The notes: generated from the letters alone by a model not told the origin. 64,000 bases of DNA from Actinoalloteichus hoggarensis (GCF_002234535.1 NZ_CP022521.1:6184001-6248000); one strand, 5' to 3'; numbered from the stretch's first letter, positions 1 to 8,553 are shown. Made by a program: numbers and translations.

Positions 1-615
1 GCCGAGACCGAGGAGTCGGCAGGCGTCCAGGTGATGCTGCTCGGGCTGATCGTCGGTGCGGCGGGGCTCGGCAACTTCGTCGGCAACGGCGTCGGCGCCC
101 GACTGCGGATGGGCAGACCGCATCAGGTGATCCTCATCTCGGTGGGCGCGGCGCTGGCGACGACCGTGTTCGCCGCGATCGTGCCAGGCATCCTCACCGC
201 GGCGCTGGTGGCGCTGGTCGGCTCGACGGCCAGCGCGCTCGCCAAGATCTCACTGGACTCCGTCGTGCAGCGGGAGATGTCGGAGGAGTCTCGGGCCTCC
301 GCCTTCGGGCGCTCGGAGACGATCCTGCAACTCGCCTGGGTCTTCGGCGGCGTGCTCGGACTGCTGCTGCCGCCCTCGTACTGGATCGGTTTCACGGTGC
401 TGTCGGTACTGCTGGTCCTCGGCCTGGTGCAGACGGTGCTGACGAGCAGGGGCCGGTCTCTGCTGCCCTCCCGCGGCTTCCGACCCGGCGGGCCGCCCGC
501 GCCGGATCGACGGGACGCTCCCCGGCGGCCGCAGCTCGGCAGGGGTCGGTCGGACGACGTGGCACCCCGGTCCCCGTCGACGGCGACGGCCATCGAGGCC
601 CCGCCGGATCGGTGA
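1..615 (+). CDS. MFS transporter, C-terminal part (cut by window edge)
   Basis: The reading frame is open from the first base and ends at a TGA at 613-615, so only the last 204 residues are visible. Three to four hydrophobic stretches alternate with short basic loops, and a charged loop before the last helix (QREMSEESRASAFGRSE) resembles the conserved cytoplasmic loop of major facilitator transporters. A Pro/Arg-rich tail of about 55 residues follows the last helix. The position next to a DUF2771 lipoprotein gene matches what I recall of the M. tuberculosis Rv0876c/Rv0875c pair, which supports the MFS call. The substrate cannot be inferred. Confidence 0.8.
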   Translation, partial: AETEESAGVQVMLLGLIVGAAGLGNFVGNGVGARLRMGRPHQVILISVGAALATTVFAAIVPGILTAALVALVGSTASALAKISLDSVVQREMSEESRASAFGRSETILQLAWVFGGVLGLLLPPSYWIGFTVLSVLLVLGLVQTVLTSRGRSLLPSRGFRPGGPPAPDRRDAPRRPQLGRGRSDDVAPRSPSTATAIEAPPDR

Positions 616-734
616 GGCTCGGCGAGTAGCTCGATGCCGTCGGCAGACGGCGGTACCGGGATCGCCGCCGGGCCCGACGGACGCGACTCCGGTACGTCGC
701 CCACCACCCGGTCGGCCGCCGGGCGGCGGCGAAC

Positions 735-740
735 TAGGCT
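735..740 (+). promoter_or_regulatory. -10 box of a leaderless promoter for the DUF2771 gene
   Basis: TAGGCT lies 7 nt upstream of the GTG at 748. This TAnnnT-N(6-8)-start arrangement recurs before at least eleven genes in this window and is the classic signature of leaderless actinobacterial transcripts. Confidence 0.6.
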
Positions 741-747
741 GCCTGTC

Positions 748-1245
748 GTGTCCGACGCCCCGCCGGTGAACAGGTCCCGGCTCGCCAGACTCGCCGCGAC
801 CATGCTGGCCTGCCTCACGGTGGCGGGCTGCGCAGCCCCGGCCACGCCCAGGGTGAGCTTCTACGCGGATCGCGAGACCATCCATGTCGAGCCCGCGCAG
901 CTCTGCGACGCCCAGCTGACCGAATGCTCGGTGAACGAGGCCGCCGTGGGAGTGCTGCGGGTCCCGCCGGGTGCACCGCTGCAGATCTCGGTGCCGCATC
1001 ACGTCGGGGACACGCCGTGGCAGGTGGTCTTCCGCTATCGGGTGGACGGCGAGGTGGTGGACGGCCGCAGCGAGGTGTTCGCGCCGGAGGAACGGCTGGC
1101 CTACACCCTGCGGCTGCCCGAGGCGGATGCTCAGCTGGAGGCCGTGGAGGTCCAGCGGTTCGGCGCGGTCCTCGTCGAGGACCCGGAGACCGGGGTCGGC
1201 TTCATCACCAGCGGGATCTGGGTGCTCTCCGTCGACGATCGCTGA
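748..1245 (+). CDS. DUF2771-type lipoprotein
   Basis: A 165-residue exported protein. The N terminus has arginines, a hydrophobic stretch and a lipobox TVAGC with the lipidated cysteine at about residue 28, so it should be anchored on the outer face of the membrane. The rest is a beta-rich domain with two cysteines (LCDAQLTEC) and the motif PWQVVFRYRVDG, which I associate with the actinobacterial DUF2771 family; no biochemical role is known to me. The GTG at 748 is chosen because a TAGGCT -10 box sits 7 nt before it; an earlier in-frame ATG at 634 would place a non-secretory extension ahead of the signal peptide. Confidence 0.75.
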   Translation: MSDAPPVNRSRLARLAATMLACLTVAGCAAPATPRVSFYADRETIHVEPAQLCDAQLTECSVNEAAVGVLRVPPGAPLQISVPHHVGDTPWQVVFRYRVDGEVVDGRSEVFAPEERLAYTLRLPEADAQLEAVEVQRFGAVLVEDPETGVGFITSGIWVLSVDDR

Positions 1246-1276
1246 CCGACTCCCGGCCGAGCCTGTGACGAGGGTG

Positions 1277-3112
1277 CTACTCCGGTCGAAGAGGGCGTCG
1301 CCCCGCCGAGGCGATGATGTCGGCGCCTGCCGGATCGGCGGCCAGGGCGGCCTCGAAGTCCTCCTTCGGCAGCACGGTGTTCCCGGCGAGGTACACCGTC
1401 TCCGGCGGGTCGTCATGACCCATGGGCAGGTCGTCCCAGTAATTCCCGAGGAACGCGACGTGACGCAACGGCGGCGCGACCGTCAGCACCGCGGGCGTGT
1501 CGCCTCGATGGACGACGTTGCCTGCGACGGTCACCCAGGCCGCGCCGTAGTCGGTGTAGAGGCCGAAGTTGTACGAGGTGATCGTGTCGTGGATGACGTT
1601 GCCTCGCAGCACCGTGCCGCCCGCGAAGGACGAGCCCTGCGGCGCCGAGACGTAGATGCCGCCGCCGTCGGCCAACACCGTCATCGTGTGGTGGATGAGG
1701 TTTCCGATGATCTGCGCTCCGCGAGCGCTCTCGCCGCCGAGGACGACGATGCCCGCGTGCGGCACGTCACGAACCTCGTTGTGGCGCACGACGACGTCCC
1801 GTGTCGCGGCGAGCAGGATCGCGGGCGAGCCTCGGTACTCGGCGCCGACGGCATGCACCAGGTTGTCCTCGACGAGACAGTCCGCGGCCTGCCGCACCGC
1901 GATGCCGCTGCCGGACACGTCGTGAACGGTGTTGCCGCGCACCACCACCCCCGTGCAGCCCGGTCCGATCTCGAGTGCGCCCGCGCCGAGGCCGGTGAAG
2001 CGGTTCGCCGCCAGCACGATCCGGCGGGCGTGGGAGAACGTCACGTTCGCGGGCAGCTGCGCCGTGTCGACGGGGACGGTCACCCTGCCCATGCCCTCGG
2101 GCAGCACGATCTCCGTCACCGCCCCGCCCGTGTAGTGCGTGTCGCCGTGGTAGTGCAGGTAACCACCCGTCTCGCGGACGCCCGACCACTCGCCGTGGGC
2201 GAAGGTCAGTCCCCGGATCGTGAGGTCGGTCAGCGGCCGCCGCGCCGTCCCGTGCCCACTCACCAGCGTCTGGAGTACCGGCGCGAGAACGGTGGCGGTG
2301 TCCGGCTGTTCCTCCGGCCGGGGAAGGTAGTGCACGAGGTGGCTGCCGGGAACGGACCGGTCGAGGACGAAGGTGCCGGGTTCGGTGAGGAAGGTACGGC
2401 TGTTCTCCACCTCGGACGGGGCGTCGAGCGGCTCCCAACCCGCGTCGCCCTCGGCATCGTTGCCCTCGGCGCCGTTCCACTCGCCGACGTAGAGCCGTCG
2501 GGCGTGGTCCCAGGCCGGCTGGGCCATGACGATCCTCGTCGAGTCGCCGTCGGCGGTGATCTCGGCCACCGCGCAGCGAGCCTGGGTCCACGGATAGACC
2601 CCGGTGTAGACGAACTCGATGCCGTCCGGGCCTGCCCATCCTTGCGGGATCGCGCTGTCCGTGACGTATCCGAACTCTGTTTTCGTCACATATCCCGGCA
2701 GGCCGGCCGTCGACACGGCCCGTCCGATCCGACGACCTGCGCAGTGGAGCCAGCGGGGCTCCAGGTCGCCGACGGGGGCCGACCACACGCCGCCGGGCCC
2801 CCGCGTCCACCCGCCGATCGCGCGGCCGCCGCTGACGACGACCTCCTCCTGCTCGGCGGTCCCGTACCCGTACGGCTCGTAGACCACCCGGTGCCCCCCA
2901 ACGCCGGAATCACCCTGATCAGCACGGAACTCCAGCGGGCGATCCAGCGTGTAGACCCCCGCCCGCAGTCGGACCACCAGGTCCCCCGTCATCTCGGCGG
3001 TCCGCTCCCGCACCGCACGCTGCGCGGCGGGCAGCGTCGCGAGCGGCAGGTCGGGCGTCCCCGGCCAGGTGTCGTCACCCCAGGTCGCGACGATGATCGC
3101 GGTGTTCGACAT
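1277..3112 (-). CDS. Right-handed parallel beta-helix repeat protein (GH141-like)
   Basis: A 611-residue protein. The N terminus (IIVATWGDDTWPGTPDLPLA) matches the usual opening of pectate-lyase-fold proteins, in which a DG(S/T)xxPGT-like strand begins the helix. The segment VVVSGGRAIGGWTRGPGGVW and the repeated coil turns (RGNTVHDVSGSGIAV, IGNLIHHTMT, RGNVIHDT) indicate a right-handed parallel beta-helix typical of polysaccharide-active enzymes such as CAZy GH141 and relatives. There is no signal peptide, so it should act in the cytoplasm. A strong RBS, AAGGAGG, lies 6-7 nt before the ATG. It is divergent from a TetR gene 92 bp away, which probably controls it. The substrate is unknown. Confidence 0.8.
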   Translation of the reverse strand: MSNTAIIVATWGDDTWPGTPDLPLATLPAAQRAVRERTAEMTGDLVVRLRAGVYTLDRPLEFRADQGDSGVGGHRVVYEPYGYGTAEQEEVVVSGGRAIGGWTRGPGGVWSAPVGDLEPRWLHCAGRRIGRAVSTAGLPGYVTKTEFGYVTDSAIPQGWAGPDGIEFVYTGVYPWTQARCAVAEITADGDSTRIVMAQPAWDHARRLYVGEWNGAEGNDAEGDAGWEPLDAPSEVENSRTFLTEPGTFVLDRSVPGSHLVHYLPRPEEQPDTATVLAPVLQTLVSGHGTARRPLTDLTIRGLTFAHGEWSGVRETGGYLHYHGDTHYTGGAVTEIVLPEGMGRVTVPVDTAQLPANVTFSHARRIVLAANRFTGLGAGALEIGPGCTGVVVRGNTVHDVSGSGIAVRQAADCLVEDNLVHAVGAEYRGSPAILLAATRDVVVRHNEVRDVPHAGIVVLGGESARGAQIIGNLIHHTMTVLADGGGIYVSAPQGSSFAGGTVLRGNVIHDTITSYNFGLYTDYGAAWVTVAGNVVHRGDTPAVLTVAPPLRHVAFLGNYWDDLPMGHDDPPETVYLAGNTVLPKEDFEAALAADPAGADIIASAGRRPLRPE

Positions 3113-3129
3113 CCGTGCATCCTCCTTAG

Positions 3130-3159
3130 TTATGCCATATACTTCGGATTACACCATAA
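3130..3159. promoter_or_regulatory. AT-rich candidate operator between beta-helix and TetR genes
   Basis: This is an island of low GC in a very GC-rich neighbourhood. It contains TATGCCATA (3131-3139, TATG/CATA symmetric about one C) and the wider inverted pair TTATG (3130-3134) and CATAA (3155-3159). It lies between two divergent starts, so binding by the adjacent TetR protein is plausible but inferred. Confidence 0.45.
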
Positions 3160-3204
3160 ACATCGATGCCACGTCGGCACGGCGCGGGATCAACGGAGGC
3201 GGGA

Positions 3205-4074
3205 ATGAACAGAGACGACGACCGTCCGCTCGACCCGGAGCGCACGGTCGATCTGCTCTGGAGCCCGGCGACGTGGCAGGCGGCGGACGAACGGCTGAGC
3301 CTGTCGCGCATCGTGGCGACGGCCGTCGAACTGGCCGACGCCGACGGCCTCGCCGAGTTGTCGATGCGCCGGATCGCCGATCGGCTGGGATACACGACGA
3401 TGGCCCTCTACCGACATGTTCCGGGCAAGGCGGAGTTGATCGACCTGATGCGCGACGCCGTCTACGCGCGGCTCGCCGGAACGACGGGCGACTCGTCAGA
3501 CTGGCGGTCCGGACTCGCGGACTGGGCCAGGGACAACCGTGACCTGCATCGTCGACACCGCTGGCTGGCGGACAGCGCGGGACGTCGACGGGTGCCGGGG
3601 CCGAACATCATGAGCAACTTCGAGCGCGCGCTGAGCATCGCCGAGAGCACCGGGCTGCCGCCCGCCGAGGTGCCCGCCGTGGTCGAGCTGATCGGCGGCA
3701 TCGTGGAGGGCGCGGCCCGAGGCGAGCAGGAGGACGAGCAGCGGGAACGGCAGACCGGGCAGACCCACCAGCAGTGGTGGGAGAGCCGCGACTCGCTGTA
3801 TGAGCGGGTCGGCGACTATCCGACGCTACGCCGGATCTGGGAGGCGGGCGGCTATGACCGGCCGGTGGACGCCTTCGAGTTCGGGCTCGATCGCGCACTC
3901 GACGGCATCGAGGCCCTCATCCACCGACGTGACGCCGACCGTGACGAAAAGGAGCCCGTGCACTGCGTGGTCTGCGGGGTCGTCCTGCCTGCGGCGGCCC
4001 GGGGCAGGCCGAGGTCCTACTGCTCACACGGCTGCCGTCAGCGCGCCTATCGGCGCAGGCAGTCGTCGGAGTAG
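3205..4074 (+). CDS. TetR family regulator with C-terminal Cys4 zinc-ribbon-like tail
   Basis: A 289-residue protein. The N-terminal helix-turn-helix reads SMRRIADRLGYTTMALYRHV, and the tetracycline-repressor-type C-terminal ligand domain follows. The last 45 residues add a charged linker and a C-x2-C-x15-C-x3-C motif (from HCVVC to YCSHGC) followed by a basic stretch RQRAYRRRQ. This looks like a small zinc ribbon, a tail that as I recall occurs on some actinobacterial TetR proteins. The ATG at 3205 is chosen because GGAGG sits 7 nt upstream; an in-frame start at 3166 has no RBS. It faces the beta-helix gene and probably represses it and itself. The ligand is unknown. Confidence 0.88.
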   Translation: MNRDDDRPLDPERTVDLLWSPATWQAADERLSLSRIVATAVELADADGLAELSMRRIADRLGYTTMALYRHVPGKAELIDLMRDAVYARLAGTTGDSSDWRSGLADWARDNRDLHRRHRWLADSAGRRRVPGPNIMSNFERALSIAESTGLPPAEVPAVVELIGGIVEGAARGEQEDEQRERQTGQTHQQWWESRDSLYERVGDYPTLRRIWEAGGYDRPVDAFEFGLDRALDGIEALIHRRDADRDEKEPVHCVVCGVVLPAAARGRPRSYCSHGCRQRAYRRRQSSE

Positions 4075-4119
4075 ACCTCGGCAGGCCCCGGCCGCCGAGC
4101 CGTCGTCGCCGGCCGTCGT

Positions 4120-4506
4120 TCAGGGCTCCAGCTCCCGCGCGACGGCTCGAACGAGTTCGGCGATCCGCTTCGTGTTCTTGCGGTCCGGGTAGCGGCCCCG
4201 GCGCAGCTCCGGCTGCACACTCGCCTCCAACACGGTGATCATGTCCTCGATCAGCCCGTGCAGCTCCTCCGCGGGCCTGCGCCGCGCCTCGGCGACCGAG
4301 GGCGGCGCGTCCAGGATCTTCACGGACAGCGCCTGCGGACCACGGCGGCCCTCCGCCATGCCGAACTCGACTCGTTGGCCCGGCTTCAGGCCCTCGACCC
4401 CCGGCGGTAGCGCGGAGGCACGGACGTAGACGTCCTCGCCTCCGTCCTGGGTCACGAAGCCGAATCCCTTCTCCGCGTCGTACCACTTGACCCTGCCGCT
4501 CGGCAC
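4120..4506 (-). CDS. cspB: CspB-type cold shock domain protein
   Basis: A 128-residue protein. Residues 1-65 are a cold shock domain with the RNA-binding motif KGFGFVT and a degenerate RNP2 (DVYVRASAL). The C-terminal half is an alpha-helical extension ([20 protein letters not shown] and [20 protein letters not shown]) found in the longer actinobacterial CspB/Rv0871 group but not in 67-residue CspA. The start at GTG 4506 gives the family N terminus [10 protein letters not shown]; a GTG three codons earlier (4515) is an alternative. It probably acts as an RNA chaperone or single-stranded nucleic acid binder. The gene is convergent with the TetR gene, whose stop lies 45 bp away. Confidence 0.9.
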   Translation of the reverse strand: MPSGRVKWYDAEKGFGFVTQDGGEDVYVRASALPPGVEGLKPGQRVEFGMAEGRRGPQALSVKILDAPPSVAEARRRPAEELHGLIEDMITVLEASVQPELRRGRYPDRKNTKRIAELVRAVARELEP

Positions 4507-4632
4507 TGTCCTCACCGTTCCTACTCGTCGCAATCGGGTCGTGCCGACCAGCGGTCGACACGACAATCCCAGAGTAGAGGTTCCCCCAGTCGAGGCGGCG
4601 CCTGCCGAGGAGGTCGGTCGACGCAGGCGGGC

Positions 4633-4638
4633 TACCCT
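4633..4638 (+). promoter_or_regulatory. Leaderless -10 box for small membrane protein gene
   Basis: TACCCT lies 6 nt before the GTG at 4645, matching the TAnnnT-N(6-8)-start pattern. It supports that start over any downstream alternative. Confidence 0.55.
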
Positions 4639-4644
4639 GGTCTG

Positions 4645-4851
4645 GTGAGCGCGCAGGCAGGCAGAAGCCCCCTCTTCTCGTTGTCCTTGACGACCTTCGG
4701 CATCGGACTGCTCGCGGTCTTCGCGACGTTCGTGCTCTTCGCCTTCGGCTACTCCGATCAGCCGGTCTGGCTGAACGTGGCCTGCCTGCTCGCCCCGGCG
4801 GGGATGTTCGTCGGCGTGATCGCGATCCTCCGGCAGTCACGCCGCCGCTGA
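4645..4851 (+). CDS. Small two-helix membrane protein
   Basis: A 68-residue protein with two hydrophobic segments (about residues 12-33 and 41-62) and a basic C terminus RQSRRR. It has no recognisable catalytic motif. The gene is divergent from the cold shock gene. By position it could correspond to the small membrane protein gene next to cspB in mycobacteria (Rv0870c), but I cannot align it from memory. The start is supported by the leaderless -10 box. Confidence 0.6.
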   Translation: MSAQAGRSPLFSLSLTTFGIGLLAVFATFVLFAFGYSDQPVWLNVACLLAPAGMFVGVIAILRQSRRR

Positions 4852-5102
4852 GCGGCCGCCGACCCCTCTTGACCGACTGCCCGCGGCGGCGAGTCCCGAC
4901 GGCGTGCGCGGCCTCGCGACGCACGCTCCCGTGAAGGCAACGCGACGTCGTCGCCGTCACCTCGAGGCGACGGCTCGCCTCGCCGTCGGAGGCGTCCGGC
5001 CGGCGAGCTCGGGTGCGCGGCGGCGGGGGCGCTCCCCGGTGGGCGTCGGCCCCCGCCGCCGTCCGGGCGCTGCCGCGCCGCGCTGATCCTCGCCATTGCC
5101 GC

Positions 5103-5247
5103 TGCTGCCGTGAGGCCCTGCGGCGCGATTCCTGCCGCGGTGATCCCTGCCGCGGCATCCGCTGCCGAGGTGATCGCCGCCGCGGTGATCCGCTGTCTCC
5201 TTGATCCCCCGCCACGGTGATCCCCCGTCTCGGAGTCCACTGCCGAG
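5103..5247. repeat. Imperfect 15-16 bp tandem repeat, about nine units
   Basis: The unit consensus is GCCGCGGTGATCCCT. Units run head to tail with 1-5 mismatches, for example at about 5131 (gccgcgattcct-like), 5135-5149, 5165-5179 and 5180-5195. The array fills a gene-free stretch. No inverted symmetry or unique spacers are present, so it is not a CRISPR array. Confidence 0.55.
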
Positions 5248-5500
5248 GCGACTCGATCAGCACCGTCGGGCGCCGGCATCGGCGCGACAGCCGGCGAGTA
5301 CGGGCCGGAGCATCGCGGTGTCGGTTCGGTGTCGGTGTCGAACGGGCGGCGTTCTCGGCCGTCGAGAATCGCGGTCTACCCGCACGGGGATGCCTCGCGC
5401 CGAGAACATCAGGCAGGCACGGGGAATTCCTCGATGGAAATCCATCGACCTTCCCCGTGGATCGACACCGAGCGTCGAACAGTCGCGAACACGCGCTTTC

Positions 5501-5527
5501 TTGACTACTCAACGAGTAGCCTAGGCC
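5501..5527 (+). promoter_or_regulatory. Promoter with overlapping palindrome (candidate TetR autoregulation site)
   Basis: CTACTC-AAC-GAGTAG (5505-5519) is a perfect 6+6 palindrome overlapping a -35-like TTGACT (5501-5506). TAGGCC at 5522-5527 could serve as a weak -10. A TetR-family gene starts about 20-60 nt downstream, so autorepression is likely. This is inference from position and symmetry. Confidence 0.5.
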
Positions 5528-5545
5528 GATTGACATCCAGTCACG

Positions 5546-6193
5546 GTGCGTCAGAATATCCGGGTGACCCCAGCCCATCGGCTCACTGTGCGGGTGAAGA
5601 TGTCGTTACGCGACAACCTCCTGTGCGGGGCCGCAGACCTGCTCGCCGAACGTGGCTTCGCGAGGCTGCGAATGAGCGAGGTCGCCGCGATGGCGGGCGT
5701 GAGCAGACAGACCGTCTACAACGAATTCGGCGGGAAGGAGACCCTCGCGCACACCGTGGTCCTGAACCAGGCGCGAATCTGTCTGGAACAGGTCGGCCAG
5801 GCGATCCGAAGCGCCGACGACCCGGTCGCGGGAATACGAGCGGCCGTCCGGCGGATACTGGAGGTCTCGGCGCGTGATCCGCTTCTCACCGCATTGCTCA
5901 CCGGACTCGAACGCGAGGCGTTGCTGCCCTTCCTGCCGGTGCCCGACCTGCCGACGCTGCGTGCGTTGACCGACCTGATCAGCCGCAGGCTGCACGCACA
6001 GCTGCCCCAGCTGCCGCCCGCCTCCACGACCTTCTACGCCGACACGGTCGTCCGACTGACGGTCAGCCATCTGCTCATCCCCACCGCGACGACCGCCGAG
6101 GCCGCCGACGCGGTCACCGCGATCGCCGCCGCCGTCCTGAGTCCGCATCTCCCGATCGCCCAGCCGAGGCATCGCCCCACCCGGCCTCGCTGA
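5546..6193 (+). CDS. TetR family transcriptional regulator
   Basis: About 215 residues. The N-terminal DNA-binding domain is clear: AADLLAERGFARLRMSEVAA followed by MAGVSRQTVYNEFGGKETL, the canonical TetR helix-turn-helix. The C-terminal half is a helical ligand or dimer domain without a recognisable subgroup. The start is uncertain: GTG at 5546, GTG at 5564 and ATG at 5600 are all in frame and none has a good RBS. The domain itself begins just after 5600, so any of them gives a functional protein. The PhzF-like isomerase gene follows 68 bp downstream with its own leaderless promoter. A palindrome at 5505-5519 suggests autoregulation. Confidence 0.88.
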   Translation: MRQNIRVTPAHRLTVRVKMSLRDNLLCGAADLLAERGFARLRMSEVAAMAGVSRQTVYNEFGGKETLAHTVVLNQARICLEQVGQAIRSADDPVAGIRAAVRRILEVSARDPLLTALLTGLEREALLPFLPVPDLPTLRALTDLISRRLHAQLPQLPPASTTFYADTVVRLTVSHLLIPTATTAEAADAVTAIAAAVLSPHLPIAQPRHRPTRPR

Positions 6194-6249
6194 CCTGCGC
6201 CGGGCCGTCCCAGACGGCCACCGGACGCCGCCGAGTCGGATGCGGCCTC

Positions 6250-6255
6250 TACATT
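6250..6255 (+). promoter_or_regulatory. Leaderless -10 box for PhzF-like gene
   Basis: TACATT lies 6 nt before the ATG at 6262, so the isomerase gene is probably transcribed from its own start without a leader. Confidence 0.55.
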
Positions 6256-6261
6256 CTCCGC

Positions 6262-7047
6262 ATGGCGGTGGACGTGTACGTCGTGGACGCTTTCAGCGAT
6301 CGCCCCTTCGGGGGGAACCCGGCGGGAGTGGTGCTGCTGCCGAGCTTCCGTGACCCGGAGTGGATGCAGGCCGTGGCCGCCGAGCTGAGACATTCGGAGA
6401 CGGCGTTCGTCGAAGTGGACGGGCATGCCGACGCACCGAAGCCGCTCCGCTGGTTCACACCGACCGTCGAGGTCGACCTCTGCGGTCATGCCACGCTGGC
6501 CGCCGCGCACGTCCTCGGCGGCGATCAGGTCTTCACCACCCGCGGCGGCGAGCTGTCCTGTGTGGCCACCGAGGACGGCCGGATCGAACTCGACTTTCCC
6601 GCCGACCCGACGACGGTGCTCGCCGACCCGCCCGCGCGACTGTCCGAGGCGCTCGGCGGGATCAGGGTGGCATCCGTCGCGGCGGGTTCCTCGGATCTGC
6701 TGGTGGAGGTCGAGTCTCCCTCGGCCGTCGCGGCGGTGCACCCCGATCTCGCCACGTTGAGCGGTCTGCCGCATCGCGGAGTGATCGTGACGGCGGCGGG
6801 CGGACGGGACGGCGTCGACTTCGTGAGTCGGTGTTTCTTCCCGCGTGTCGGCGTCGCGGAGGACCCGGTGACGGGCTCGGCACATCGGACCCTGGCGGCC
6901 TGGTGGTCCGAACGGCTCGGTCGAACGGAGCTGGTGGCCGAGCAGCTCTCGGCGCGAGGCGGCCGGGTGCGCATCGACGTGCGCGGCGACCGGGTCGGCG
7001 TCTCCGGCCGAGCCACGACGGTGCTGCGGGGCAGCCTCTACAGCTGA
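6262..7047 (+). CDS. PhzF family isomerase/epimerase-like protein
   Basis: A 261-residue protein of the diaminopimelate-epimerase fold. The family signatures are visible in order: VDAFSDRPFGGNPAGVV near the N terminus, the catalytic-glutamate region HSETAFVE, FTPTVEVDLCGHATLAAAHV in the middle and EDPVTGSAH in the second half. PhzF itself isomerises trans-2,3-dihydro-3-hydroxyanthranilate, but most homologues have other or unknown substrates. No phenazine genes are nearby, so the name denotes the family only. It is a monocistronic-looking gene, convergent with the HAD phosphatase. Confidence 0.9.
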   Translation: MAVDVYVVDAFSDRPFGGNPAGVVLLPSFRDPEWMQAVAAELRHSETAFVEVDGHADAPKPLRWFTPTVEVDLCGHATLAAAHVLGGDQVFTTRGGELSCVATEDGRIELDFPADPTTVLADPPARLSEALGGIRVASVAAGSSDLLVEVESPSAVAAVHPDLATLSGLPHRGVIVTAAGGRDGVDFVSRCFFPRVGVAEDPVTGSAHRTLAAWWSERLGRTELVAEQLSARGGRVRIDVRGDRVGVSGRATTVLRGSLYS

Positions 7048-7207
7048 CACGCACCGCTCCGCGCCTGCCCCGCACACGGCCGGACGCGGGCCCGCCCGGC
7101 CGCAGGGCCGTTCGCACGCCCGGCGGGCTCGATGCGCCCGACATGACTCACAGACCCGGCCCGCCGGCATGATTCGCGGGGCTCGACCCGCGGAGGCGCG
7201 GGCCGGC

Positions 7208-8095
7208 TCAGTCGGCCGGCCGGTCTCCGCCGTCCGGGCCGCGTGCCGAACTCAGGATCGTCCTGGCAGGCACGCCGCCGTCGGGGAACGGCAGGTGCGC
7301 CGCGCCGACCAGCTCCGAGATGGACTCGACGACCCGAGTGGGCCGGAAGGGGAAGCTGTCCGCCGTCGCGGGCCCGGAGATGCCCGTCATCACCAGGATG
7401 GTCTGCATCCCGGCCTCCATGCCCGCGCGGACGTCGGTGTCCATCCGATCGCCGACCATGAGGGTGTTCTCCGAATGGGCGCCCAGCGCACGCAGCGCCG
7501 ACCGCATCATCAGCGGATTGGGCTTGCCGACGTAGTACGGCGCCCGGCCGGTCGCCCGTTCGATGAGCGCGGCCACCGCACCCGTGGCGGGAAGCCTGCC
7601 CTCACGGCTGGGCCCGGTCTCGTCGGGATTGGTGGCGATGAACCGCGCGCCCGCCTCCAGCAGGCGCAGCGCCTTGGTGATGGCGGTGAAGCTGTAGGTG
7701 CGGGTCTCACCCAGGACCACGTAGTCCGGGTCGCGGTCGGTGAGGACGTAACCGACCTCGTGCAGCGCCGTGGTCAGGCCCGCCTCGCCGATCACGTAAG
7801 CCGAGCCGCCCGGCCGCTGCGAGTCCAGGAAGCGCGCGGTGGCCAACGCCGACGTCCAGATCGACTCCTCCGGCACCTCGAGGCCGTTCGCCGACAACCT
7901 CGCACGCAGGTCGCGCGGGGTGTAGATGGAGTTGTTGGTCAACACCATGAAGGCGATCTCACGCTCGGCCAGCTCGGCGAGGAGTTGATCGGCCCCCTCG
8001 ATGGGGTGCTCCTCGTGCACGAGGACCCCGTCCATGTCCAGGAGATAGTTCCAGCGTTCGGGGCGAGTCTGGGCTGTTCCGATCACGGGCTTCAT
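7208..8095 (-). CDS. HAD-IIA family phosphatase (NagD-like)
   Basis: A 295-residue protein. HAD motif I is LLDMDGVLV with nucleophile Asp20 and general acid Asp22. Motif II is VLTNNS, motif III includes the lysine of [11 protein letters not shown], and motif IV is [17 protein letters not shown]. The large C2-type cap between motifs II and III (about residues 75-190) is typical of the NagD/4-nitrophenylphosphatase subfamily. These enzymes dephosphorylate sugar phosphates or nucleotides; the substrate here is unknown. The ATG at 8095 has only a weak purine-rich RBS. It lies downstream of, and codirectional with, the TOBE gene, with a 45 bp gap. Confidence 0.92.
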   Translation of the reverse strand: MKPVIGTAQTRPERWNYLLDMDGVLVHEEHPIEGADQLLAELAEREIAFMVLTNNSIYTPRDLRARLSANGLEVPEESIWTSALATARFLDSQRPGGSAYVIGEAGLTTALHEVGYVLTDRDPDYVVLGETRTYSFTAITKALRLLEAGARFIATNPDETGPSREGRLPATGAVAALIERATGRAPYYVGKPNPLMMRSALRALGAHSENTLMVGDRMDTDVRAGMEAGMQTILVMTGISGPATADSFPFRPTRVVESISELVGAAHLPFPDGGVPARTILSSARGPDGGDRPAD

Positions 8096-8140
8096 GCTGC
8101 CTGCCCGACGGCGGGAGCGCCATCCCGTGAGCCGTGCCGC

Positions 8141-8545
8141 CTAGCCGCCCGCCCGAGGCGTCTCCACCACCACATGGGTCGACTTGACCACGGCGACCGC
8201 CAAGACGCCCGGTTCGAGACCGAGTTCGGCCACCGCGTCGGCGGTCATCAACGAGACCACCCGGTGCGGCCCGCAGACCATCTCCACCTTCGCCGCCACC
8301 CGGTCGACCACCACCTCGGTGACCAGGCCGACGAAGCGGTTGCGAGCGGAGCGGCCGACGGCCGAGGGATCGGGTGTCTCGCGAGCCTGGCCCGCGGCGA
8401 ACTCGGCGAGCATCGCTCCCTCGATCACCATTCGGCCCGACTCGTCACGGCCGGCGGTCAGCTGGCCGAGCTCGATCCAGCGACGCACCGTGTCGTCGCT
8501 CACCCCCAGCAGGGCGGCGGACTCGGTGATGCGGTATCGGGGCAC
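8141..8545 (-). CDS. HTH plus TOBE (Mop-like) molybdate-responsive protein
   Basis: A 134-residue protein. Residues 1-50 are an excisionase/MerR-like DNA-binding helix-turn-helix (YRITESAALLGVSDDTVRRW). Residues 68-130 are a single TOBE/Mop oxyanion-binding domain (SARNRFVGLVTEVVVDRVAA and VVKSTHVVVETPR). This architecture is usual for small molybdate-binding regulators. It is divergent from moaA with about 150 bp between starts, so a role in controlling cofactor synthesis in response to molybdate is a reasonable inference. The start GTG at 8545 is supported by a leaderless -10 box. Confidence 0.85.
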   Translation of the reverse strand: MPRYRITESAALLGVSDDTVRRWIELGQLTAGRDESGRMVIEGAMLAEFAAGQARETPDPSAVGRSARNRFVGLVTEVVVDRVAAKVEMVCGPHRVVSLMTADAVAELGLEPGVLAVAVVKSTHVVVETPRAGG

Positions 8546-8553
8546 GAGATCGG

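Larger units (their letters stand above)
4852..5545. other. Gene-free region upstream of the second TetR gene
   Basis: About 690 bp without a credible gene. It contains the tandem repeat at 5103-5247 and, at its right end, the promoter and operator region of the TetR gene at 5546. Frames open across the repeat translate into low-complexity A/T/I or R/Q/S/P strings and are not gene-like. Confidence 0.5.

Noticed and set aside
5103-5247. CRISPR array
   Set aside because: The repeats are contiguous without unique spacers and no cas gene is in the window.
6262-7047. Phenazine biosynthesis cluster
   Set aside because: Only a PhzF-family protein is present; no other phz genes are within 60 kb, so the family name does not imply phenazine production.
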